Assembly (NCBI GenBank): GCA_035640475.1
Contig: DASQWC010000183.1
Location: 1 to 20,995, forward strand
DNA from: DASQWC01 sp035640475
Lineage (GTDB): Bacteria > Actinomycetota > JAICYB01
Length of the DNA: 20,995 bases
Direction of reading: 5' to 3'
Below are positions 14,644 through 20,995 of the stretch, one piece after another. The notes beneath the pieces are model-generated. The model was not told the DNA's origin. It searched no databases and saw only the letters and a list, made by a program, of their open reading frames with translations. The translations under genes were made by a program, and so were the position numbers. Positions within the stretch are counted from its first letter, which is position 1. The number at the start of each line of letters is the position of its first letter.

Positions 14644-15338
14644 CGCCATCTCCGCGATTCGACGGCAGCGAGCGTCGCTGCGAGCGCGACGACGGTGATG
14701 GACAGAAAGAAGGTCAGGTCGGCGAGGTCGATGAGTCCGCCGGCGAAGCTACGAAGCCGTTCGGAGATCGAAAGGGCGCCGAAGAATCCGCCGACGGTGA
14801 GCGCTTCCGAACCCGTGTGTGCGAACCACAGCACGAGGACGGCAAACAGCGACCCCACCGCGGCCAGCGGCTGACTGCGCGTGAGAGCCGACACGAAGAC
14901 CGAAACGGCGCCGACGGCCGCGCACAGGAGGAGCAGGCCGACGAAGCCGCTGCCGATCGGACCCGGATCGGGATCGCCGTATACGGAGACGAGGAACGCG
15001 AGGACCGCGATCGGAGCAACGAGCGCGGCGAGAGTGACGAGAACGGCGAGATACTTCCCGGCAACGAGCGCGACGCCCCGCACGGGAATCGCCAGCAACA
15101 GCTCGAGCGTTCCCGTCCGGATCTCTTCGGCGAATGTGCGCGACGCGACAATCGGCGCGACGAGGAGCAGGAGAAAGCCTGCGATCGGGACGGCCGGCTG
15201 GAAGACGGCTTGCCCTCTTCCGGCGATCTGGCCCCACGCAAGCACTCCGAACGTCGCGTGAAAGACGGCGGCGAGCACGTAGGGCAAGGGCGAGGCCCAC
15301 AGAACCTTCAGCTCCTTGCGAAAGACGGCGAACGTCAT
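14640..15338 (-). CDS. ABC-2 permease, GldF-like
   Basis: This 232-residue membrane protein has about six hydrophobic segments, including GFLLLLVAPIVASRTF, LVTLAALVAPIAVLAFLV and GLLLLCAAVGAVSVFVSAL. After the second segment it has EEIRTGTLELLLAIPV, the block typical of GldF-type ABC-2 permeases. The start is ATG at 15338, overlapping the ATPase stop as ATGA (15335-15338); upstream sequence in the same frame is shadow. It forms a transporter with the ATPase before it and the GldG-like protein after it. The transported substrate is unknown. Confidence 0.9.
   Translation of the reverse strand: MTFAVFRKELKVLWASPLPYVLAAVFHATFGVLAWGQIAGRGQAVFQPAVPIAGFLLLLVAPIVASRTFAEEIRTGTLELLLAIPVRGVALVAGKYLAVLVTLAALVAPIAVLAFLVSVYGDPDPGPIGSGFVGLLLLCAAVGAVSVFVSALTRSQPLAAVGSLFAVLVLWFAHTGSEALTVGGFFGALSISERLRSFAGGLIDLADLTFFLSITVVALAATLAAVESRRWR
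14650..14653 (-). promoter_or_regulatory. Shine-Dalgarno favouring ATG 14643 for the GldG-like gene
   Basis: GGAG directly abuts ATG 14649 but is six bases from ATG 14643. Only the second spacing is functional, and it also yields an ATGA overlap with the permease stop. Confidence 0.55.
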
Positions 15339-16000
15339 TGCTCGAGCTCGGCCTCGCCGACGAGCCGCATGAACCGGTCCTCGAGATCCGGCGTCGAGCC
15401 CGGGCGTTCCTCGGAGACGACCCTGCCGCGCACGATCACGACGACGCGGTCGCACACCTCGGCCGCCTCGGAAAGGACGTGCGTCGACAAGAGCACGGCG
15501 GCACCTTCGCGCAGGCCGGCGATCACGCGACGGGCCTCGACGATCTGCGCGGGGTCGAGCCCGATCGTCGGCTCGTCGAGGATGTAGGCGCGCGGGGAGC
15601 CGAGAAGTGCCTGGGCCATCCCGACACGCTGGCGCTGACCCTTCGAGAGACGCTCGACCGGACGCGAGGCGAGATCAGCGACGCCCGAGCGATCCATCGC
15701 GCGGTCGACCGCTTGGTCGTCCCGGACGTTCTTCAGCTTCGCGATGAAACGCAAGTACGAGCGCACGGAGAGCGCGTCGTACGCGGCGAAGGACTCCGGG
15801 AGATAGCCGGTCGGGCCGTCGACCGTCGCTTCGCCGGCGTCGGCGCGCAGCGTGCCGAGCAGGATGCGCATCGTCGTCGACTTTCCGGCGCCGTTCGGGC
15901 CGAGGAAGCCGACGATCTCCCCGACCTCGACGCGAAAGGAGACGTCGTCGATGGCCGCACGGCCACCGAAGCTCTTCGAGAGGCCCCTGGCCTCGATCAC
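15335..16000 (-). CDS. ABC transporter ATP-binding protein, Gld-type (short)
   Basis: This 221-residue ATPase has Walker A GPNGAGKS (34-41), GYLPES (65-70) in the Q-loop region, signature LSKGQ (118-122), Walker B AYILDE (138-143) and H174 in STHVLSE. It ends soon after the core domain, so it lacks the C-terminal extension found in many ABC-2 ATPases. The start is GTG at 16000, one base after the LivH-LivM stop (TAG, then C, then GTG). The ORF is open further upstream to 16183, but that would overlap the permease by 180 bp and starts in non-homologous sequence. It drives the GldF-like permease encoded next. Confidence 0.9.
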   Translation of the reverse strand: MIEARGLSKSFGGRAAIDDVSFRVEVGEIVGFLGPNGAGKSTTMRILLGTLRADAGEATVDGPTGYLPESFAAYDALSVRSYLRFIAKLKNVRDDQAVDRAMDRSGVADLASRPVERLSKGQRQRVGMAQALLGSPRAYILDEPTIGLDPAQIVEARRVIAGLREGAAVLLSTHVLSEAAEVCDRVVVIVRGRVVSEERPGSTPDLEDRFMRLVGEAELEQ

Positions 16001-16001
16001 G

Positions 16002-18167
16002 CTAGACGCGTGTGCGTCGCCGTCGCGGCCGTGCGCGCTCGCCGTCGCGCTTGCGTGTCGTTGCGCCGTCGGCGCCGACAACGACGTCGGCGGCGCGATC
16101 GGGCGTGCCCTCCAGCATGTCGCGCTCGTAAGCGAGCATCCCCTCGACCACCGGATCGCGCGGGAGATACAGCAACCCGGCAAGACCTCCTCGCGCGCGC
16201 GTGATGACGAGGATCAGTGCAAATCCCGCGCCGAACGTCACAGCGTAGGGAACCCATGCCGCGTCGCCGAACGCTTCGGAGAGCAACGGGCGGACGCCGA
16301 AGAGCAGCGCCGCACCGAGGGCCGCGCCAGAGATCGAGCCCAGCCCGCCGATGATGACCATCGCGACCAGCAGGATAGACGTGACGACCGGGAAGTCGAT
16401 CGCCGCGAAGCTCCCCGAGCGAAGGCCGAGCACTGAGCCGGCCAGCGCGGCCATACCGCCCGACAGCATGAATGCGAGCAAACGGTAACGCGTGAGCTCG
16501 ACGCCAAACGTGGCCGCGGCTTTCTCGTTCTCGCGCAGCGAGAAGAAACCGCGCCCGGTCCGCGACATCTTGAAGTTGTACGCGACCCAGGCGCAGACGA
16601 GGAACAGGCCGAGCGCGAACAGGAACAGCGGCCGGTTCGTGTTCGACGCGAGGTTGAGGAACCCGAACTTGCGCGCGGTGAACGTCACCCCGGTCGTCCC
16701 GCGTGCGACGACCTTCCAGTTGAAGATCCACTGGCTGCACGCGAGGGCAAAGGCCAGGGTGACGACGGCGAGGTATGGGCCCCGGATGCGAAGCGCCGGC
16801 AACCCGATGACCAGCGCCACTGCCATGCCGACGAGGATCACGATCGGGAACACGGCCGGGAACGGGATCGGCCCGAGGTCGTACAGGTTCCCGGCGGCGA
16901 ACGCACCGACGCCGGCGAGCGCGTAGTGGCCGAGGGAGATCTGGCCCGCGTAGCCGATGAGCACCGTCAGGCTGACGCCGATGATCGCCATCACCGCGAC
17001 GTCGGTCATCACGCCGTTGGTGAACGGACCCGTGGCAAGACTGATTGCCGCGATGAGCATGACGCCGGTCGCAACAGCGGTCGCACGCGCCCACGTCGAG
17101 AGCCGGTGACGTCGGAGCCGCTGCGGCAGGTCCCTGATCGACGGTGCCAGCGCGACGATCTCCTGCACTCGCTCCGGCAGGCCGAAGATGCCGCCCGGGC
17201 GAAATGCGAGCACGGCGATCACGATGATGAAGAAGACGACTTCAGGGACGCCGAGCGTTGCCGTCTGCCAGCGGGTGAGGAACTCGGCGACGCCGACCAC
17301 GATGCCGCCGACGAACGCGCCCGGCAGGCTCGTCAGCCCCCCGACGAGCGCCGCCGCGAGAGCACGCACGAGCAACGGGAAGGACAGCGTCGACACGTCG
17401 AGGGAGCCTGTCGCCGGGACGATCAGCAGCGCGGCCAGTCCGGCGAGGAAGCCGCCCATGAGCCAGGTGAAGTTCGACACGCGGTCGGCCGAGATGCCGA
17501 GCAGCTGGGCCGCCTCCCTGTTCTCGGCGGTCGCGCGGATGGCGACGCCGAACTTCGTGTACTTGAAGAACAGTGCGGCAATCCCCGCGATCACCGGAAC
17601 GACGATGAGGATCAGCACGTACGCGGAGGTGACGCGGAACACACCGATGTTGAAGTGGATCGACGCGGGGAGCAGGACCGGCAGCGACTTCCCGATCGTC
17701 GCTTGCGCTTCGGTCCGGGCGAACAAGATCTGCGTGAAGCCGAGGAAGCCTTGCAGCAGGGCGATGGTGGCGACGAGGCCGACGAGCGGCGGCGCCTTTT
17801 CCAGGTGCCGCATGATGTCGTTGCGCAGACGCTGTCCGATGACCGCGATGAGGACGAGCGACCAGAACGCCGCGATGAGGAAGCGCGGCTTTGATCCAAC
17901 GTCGAACAGGAACAGCAACGACGGATACTCGAGCCAGCGCAAGAATCCCGGCCCGGTGGCGAGCCCCTGACCGATCCCACCCGCGGCAGCCGCCTGCGGG
18001 TTCCCGGTGAGGTACCAGCAGAGGTACGCGCCGAACAAGCCCATGAACGGCTGCGCGAAGTTGAGGACACGGGTGCCCTTGTAGATCAGGACCATGCCGA
18101 GGGCGACGACGGAATAGGTCATGCCCTGGATGACGCCGAGAACGAGGAACGACAGGAACTCGGTCAT
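16002..18167 (-). CDS. Branched-chain amino acid-type ABC permease, LivH-LivM fusion
   Basis: This 721-residue protein joins two permeases normally encoded separately. The LivH-like half (about 1-345) opens with LGVIQGMTYSVVALGMVLIY and has the ATPase-contact loop ATAENREAAQLLGI (212-225). A short charged linker follows (about 345-362). The LivM-like half (about 363-675) has VLIGYAGQISLGHYAL (402-417) and the matching loop SLRENEKAAATFGV (543-556). A basic tail, RKRDGERARPRRRRTR, ends the protein. It forms the membrane channel for a periplasmic-binding-protein-dependent importer of branched-chain amino acids or related amides. The start is ATG at 18167, overlapping the LivG-LivF stop as ATGA. 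No frameshift or broken motif suggests a sequencing artefact. Confidence 0.94.
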   Translation of the reverse strand: MTEFLSFLVLGVIQGMTYSVVALGMVLIYKGTRVLNFAQPFMGLFGAYLCWYLTGNPQAAAAGGIGQGLATGPGFLRWLEYPSLLFLFDVGSKPRFLIAAFWSLVLIAVIGQRLRNDIMRHLEKAPPLVGLVATIALLQGFLGFTQILFARTEAQATIGKSLPVLLPASIHFNIGVFRVTSAYVLILIVVPVIAGIAALFFKYTKFGVAIRATAENREAAQLLGISADRVSNFTWLMGGFLAGLAALLIVPATGSLDVSTLSFPLLVRALAAALVGGLTSLPGAFVGGIVVGVAEFLTRWQTATLGVPEVVFFIIVIAVLAFRPGGIFGLPERVQEIVALAPSIRDLPQRLRRHRLSTWARATAVATGVMLIAAISLATGPFTNGVMTDVAVMAIIGVSLTVLIGYAGQISLGHYALAGVGAFAAGNLYDLGPIPFPAVFPIVILVGMAVALVIGLPALRIRGPYLAVVTLAFALACSQWIFNWKVVARGTTGVTFTARKFGFLNLASNTNRPLFLFALGLFLVCAWVAYNFKMSRTGRGFFSLRENEKAAATFGVELTRYRLLAFMLSGGMAALAGSVLGLRSGSFAAIDFPVVTSILLVAMVIIGGLGSISGAALGAALLFGVRPLLSEAFGDAAWVPYAVTFGAGFALILVITRARGGLAGLLYLPRDPVVEGMLAYERDMLEGTPDRAADVVVGADGATTRKRDGERARPRRRRTRV

Positions 18168-19795
18168 ACGCTCTGTGCCGCTCCCGCGAGGAACACCGAG
18201 CGCAAGAGGTCGGTGCGGCCGAGAAGATTCGCCGACGGGCCCTCGAACCTGACCTCACCCTTTTCGAGGAAGTACGCGCGGTCGGTGTAGCCGAGCGCGA
18301 AGCTCGCCTGCTGCTCGACGATGACGATGGTCAGACCCTGGTCGGAGTGGAGCTTCATCAGTGACTCCATCAGGCGTTCGATGATCACCGGCGCCAAACC
18401 GAGCGACAGCTCGTCGATCATCAGGAGCTCCGGCCGCAGCATGAGCGCCCGTGCCGTCGCGAGCTGTTGCTGCTCGCCGCCGGACAGCGTTCCGGCGAGC
18501 TGCGACTGGCGGTCGTCGATCCACGGGAAGTACGTCATGACGCGCTCGGCCTGTTCCTCGACCTCGGCGTCCGAGGAATAGATGTAACCGCCCATCCGGA
18601 GGTTCTCACCGACGGTCAGCGTCGGGAACAGACCCCGGCCCCCGGGGACCTGGGCAATCCCCATGCGCACCCGATCCTCGGCCGGGACGTCGGTGATGTC
18701 GTCGCCCTTCCAGTGAATGCGTCCGGCGGTCGGCGCAACGATGCCCGATGCAGTCTTCAGGACTGTCGACTTCCCGGCGCCGTTGGTGCCGAGCAGTGCA
18801 ACGCGCTCGCCCTTCTTCACTTCGAAATCGACGCCGTAGAGCACTTGCACCTTGTCGTAATGGACGTCGAGACCGCTGATCTCGAGGACCGTCTCCGCTT
18901 TGCTCTTCCCGTCGCCCTTCCCGCGAGCGCGGCGCACCTGCCGCCGCTCCGCCGGGGTGCCGAGGTAGGCCTCGATGACGCGCTCGTCGCGCTGCACGTA
19001 CGCCGGCGTGCCCTGGCAGATCACGCGTCCGGCATCCAGCACGTAGATCCAGTCGGCCAGACCCATGATCAGCGGCATATCGTGCTCGATCATCAGGATC
19101 GTCGCGCCCGTCTGTGCCTTGATGCGGCGCAGCAGCGGAGCGAGTGCTTCCGTCTCCTTCTGGCTGATTCCGGACGACGGCTCGTCCAGCATGAGGAGCT
19201 TCGGATCGAGCGCGATCATGCAAGCGAGCTCGAGGAGCCGCAGCGTTCCGTAGGAAAGCTCCGAGGCGTACTTGTCGGCAAAGGCTTGCATGCCGAAGAG
19301 CTCGATGATCTCCTCGGCCCGCTCGAGGATGGACCGCTCCTCCTCGGCGGCGGGCGGGAGCTGGAACGCGTGCTCGAGGCTCGAGCGGCGCATATGGCGG
19401 TGCAGCGCGATGCGAATGTTGTCGACGACGTTCAAATACGGGAACAACCGGACGTTCTGCAGCGTGCGCCCGATGCCGATCCACGCGCGGCGCTCGGGAG
19501 CGACCTCGGCGAGATCGGTCTCCTCCTCGTAGAGGATCCTGCCCCGCTGGTGCGGCTGGAACCCGGAGATGCACTCGAAGAGCGTCGTCTTCCCGGCGCC
19601 GTTCGGACCGATGAGGCCGACGATCTCACCCCGGCGAACCTCGAGCGACACGTCATCGAGCGCCTGGAGGCCGCCGAACGTGACCGAGACGTTGACCGTC
19701 TCGAGCACACTCGGTGCACTGGGACGTGACGGAAGGCGGTCGCTGCGCCGTCCGGCGCGCGGCTTCGAACGCCGGCGTGGCTTCGTCGTCGCCAA
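18164..19795 (-). CDS. Branched-chain amino acid-type ABC ATPase, LivG-LivF fusion
   Basis: This 543-residue protein carries two nucleotide-binding domains in one chain. The first, LivG-like: Walker A GPNGAGKT (63-70), signature LSYGT (180-184), Walker B LLMLDE (200-205), H238 in IEHDM. A linker rich in Arg and Lys lies at about 283-301. The second, LivF-like: Walker A GTNGAGKS (336-343), Q382 in AQVP, signature LSGGE (437-441), Walker B LLMIDE (457-462) followed by Leu where DEP is usual, and EQQ (494-496) at the switch position, as is common in LivF. A 29-residue basic tail precedes domain one. The start is TTG at 19795, three bases after the binding-protein stop; GTG at 19708 would give a start right at the domain. 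Confidence 0.94.
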   Translation of the reverse strand: MATTKPRRRSKPRAGRRSDRLPSRPSAPSVLETVNVSVTFGGLQALDDVSLEVRRGEIVGLIGPNGAGKTTLFECISGFQPHQRGRILYEEETDLAEVAPERRAWIGIGRTLQNVRLFPYLNVVDNIRIALHRHMRRSSLEHAFQLPPAAEEERSILERAEEIIELFGMQAFADKYASELSYGTLRLLELACMIALDPKLLMLDEPSSGISQKETEALAPLLRRIKAQTGATILMIEHDMPLIMGLADWIYVLDAGRVICQGTPAYVQRDERVIEAYLGTPAERRQVRRARGKGDGKSKAETVLEISGLDVHYDKVQVLYGVDFEVKKGERVALLGTNGAGKSTVLKTASGIVAPTAGRIHWKGDDITDVPAEDRVRMGIAQVPGGRGLFPTLTVGENLRMGGYIYSSDAEVEEQAERVMTYFPWIDDRQSQLAGTLSGGEQQQLATARALMLRPELLMIDELSLGLAPVIIERLMESLMKLHSDQGLTIVIVEQQASFALGYTDRAYFLEKGEVRFEGPSANLLGRTDLLRSVFLAGAAQSV

Positions 19796-19798
19796 CGA

Positions 19799-20995
19799 TC
19801 AGAAGTGGTCGACGAGCCCGGGGGTGATCTCCGTTACCTGGCGGTACTTCAGGTTGTCCATACCTTCGAGCAGGACGAACTTCGTCGCGCCGATCATCGG
19901 GTTCGACGATCCCTTGAATGAGATCGGCCCGGTGATCAGGTTCGAGTAGACGTCGTATGCATTGAGTGCGCCCAAGAATTTCTCGCGCGTCGGATCCGAC
20001 CCAATGGACTTGAGCGCCCCGTGCCAGAAGTACACCAGCTGATAGCCGGCGGCGCCGCCGCTACCGTCGGTTCCCCAGGACGACTCATCGTACGTGTAGC
20101 TCCCGCGCCCGCCCGCCGATCCACCGGCGTTCTCGTCGTACGTCACCGGGCCGAGCTTCACCCACTGGGTGTGCGCTTCGCCCATCTTCGCGCAGAGGTT
20201 CGCGTCGTACGGCTTCCCGCCGCCCTGCGGGTGGTAGTAGCACGCGCCGGACATCACGCGCATGCCCGTCCACGCGCCTTGGAACAACGTGAGTGCCGTG
20301 TCCGAGTCGTGCGCGAAATTCGCGATGGTCCACTTCGGCGTGTAGCCGGAGCTGCGCCACTCGAGAACCTGCCTCGATGTCGACACCGGGTCCTGCAACG
20401 GGATGACGAGGTTCGCACCCTGGTTCCCATACGAGGCGCGCAGGTCGATCATCTGACCGCTGTACGTCGACTGCTCGGTCGGCTTGTTGATCGTGCCGCG
20501 GGCCCTCGAGTCGACCGGGGTACGCACGCACTTGCGCTTGGTCAGCTTGTCGACCAGCCGCTTCTCGACGGGAAGGATGTAGTCCGAGTTGAGCGTCGTC
20601 GTCCCGAGCCTGATGTCGGCCGGCTTGGACCCGCCCACGTACTTCGCGCCGTACTTGCAAATAAATCCGACGACCATGTCGGAGTACTGGTCGTAGTTCG
20701 AGATGATCTGGTACATGTCGGTGATCTGCTGGAACTCAGGCTCGGGACCGCCGCCGGCCATGTAGGGAGTTCCCGTCGCTTTTGCGGCCACAGCAACCTT
20801 GTGGATCTGGTCGATCCCCAGCGTGCCCTCGATGATGAAGGGCTTGATCTCCTTGGTCAGGCGGTCGGCGACCTGGCGACCCCCCTGCGTCGTGTAGCGG
20901 TCGTCCTCGATGTAGGCACGGATTTTCAGCCCGTTGATCCCGCCCTGGCGATTGACGTATGTGATGTACCCCTTGAGGCCGGTGATCGGGTCCTC
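19799..20995 (-). CDS. Branched-chain amino acid-type ABC substrate-binding protein (5' end outside window)
   Basis: The last 398 residues of a Peripla_BP_6-type solute-binding protein are visible; the start and signal peptide lie beyond the right edge, since the frame is still open at 20995. Family marks near the edge are GLKGYITYVNRQGGINGLKI and the following EDDRYTTQGGRQVADRL block. The GTG at 20791 is an internal valine, not the start. Four cysteines (codons at about 20659, 20530, 20242 and 20194) could form two disulfides. A glycine-rich stretch at about 20044-20136 contains two related YDE units. It feeds the fused Liv importer; the ligand may be an amino acid, amide or aromatic acid and cannot be fixed from sequence. 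Confidence 0.92.
   Translation of the reverse strand, partial: EDPITGLKGYITYVNRQGGINGLKIRAYIEDDRYTTQGGRQVADRLTKEIKPFIIEGTLGIDQIHKVAVAAKATGTPYMAGGGPEPEFQQITDMYQIISNYDQYSDMVVGFICKYGAKYVGGSKPADIRLGTTTLNSDYILPVEKRLVDKLTKRKCVRTPVDSRARGTINKPTEQSTYSGQMIDLRASYGNQGANLVIPLQDPVSTSRQVLEWRSSGYTPKWTIANFAHDSDTALTLFQGAWTGMRVMSGACYYHPQGGGKPYDANLCAKMGEAHTQWVKLGPVTYDENAGGSAGGRGSYTYDESSWGTDGSGGAAGYQLVYFWHGALKSIGSDPTREKFLGALNAYDVYSNLITGPISFKGSSNPMIGATKFVLLEGMDNLKYRQVTEITPGLVDHF

Noticed and set aside
15335..16183. Longer 282-residue version of the Gld-type ATPase
   Set aside because: The extra 61 residues overlap the permease gene and have no ABC homology; GTG at 16000 starts right at the domain.
16926..17894. 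322-codon highly charged plus-strand frame
   Set aside because: It is antisense to the membrane segments of the LivH-LivM gene and shows the same charged-shadow pattern.
18467..19729. 420-codon open frame on the plus strand
   Set aside because: It is antisense to the LivG-LivF gene, whose ATPase motifs are complete; composition is shadow-like and no family is recognised.

Overview
The window is chromosomal DNA from a high-GC bacterium, most likely an uncultured or little-studied actinomycetote. This is inferred from the strong G/C bias at third positions, the frequent GTG and TTG starts, and the family types (a 582-residue acyl-CoA carboxylase alpha chain, a BirA without a DNA-binding domain, LVIVD-repeat and LarE proteins). 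No single gene fixes the lineage. Coding density is extreme: 18 complete genes and 2 edge-truncated genes, the largest gene-free gap is 62 bp, and seven gene pairs probably overlap by four bases (NTGA). No tRNA, rRNA, CRISPR array, insertion sequence or integrase was seen. Most long antisense reading frames are GC-bias shadows.

Region 1 (1-9922) is a bidirectional biotin-dependent acyl-CoA carboxylase locus, most likely methylcrotonyl-CoA carboxylase. Leftward from a 24-bp divergent promoter at 5667-5690 run: birA (biotin ligase), a P-loop kinase, a nitroreductase, a DrrA/DrrB-like ABC exporter pair, a crotonase, and the carboxyltransferase beta chain, which leaves the window. Rightward run: the biotin carboxylase/BCCP alpha chain, a class-C beta-lactamase-fold serine hydrolase, a glyoxalase-II-like metallo-beta-lactamase-fold hydrolase and an AAC(3)-family N-acetyltransferase. 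The ligase, the alpha chain it biotinylates and the beta chain therefore sit at one locus.

Region 2 (9912-11303) is one secreted LVIVD-repeat beta-propeller gene on the minus strand. It overlaps the AAC(3) gene tail to tail.

Region 3 (11366-13283) is a plus-strand cluster: larE (sacrificial sulfur transferase with three candidate cluster cysteines), an 80-residue NIL-domain protein, a CvpA-like membrane protein, and a translation initiation factor IF-1 with a basic, proline-rich N-terminal extension of about 33 residues. Larger Lar partners are not visible.

Region 4 (13297-20995) is one leftward operon. It starts with a branched-chain-amino-acid-type solute-binding protein (its 5' part lies outside the window), then a LivG-LivF double ATPase and a LivH-LivM double permease. 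It continues, with spacings of 1 to -4 bp, into a second transporter-like set: ABC ATPase, GldF-like ABC-2 permease and GldG-like protein. A liv importer condensed into three polypeptides and fused at operon level to a Gld-like module is the most unusual architecture here.

Two themes cross the window. One is branched-chain substrate uptake (Region 4) and leucine-type acyl-CoA catabolism (Region 1), linked only by inference. The other is expression: several gene starts have a TANNNT-like -10 element 6-9 bases upstream and no Shine-Dalgarno sequence, which suggests leaderless mRNAs, while internal operon genes use NTGA coupling.
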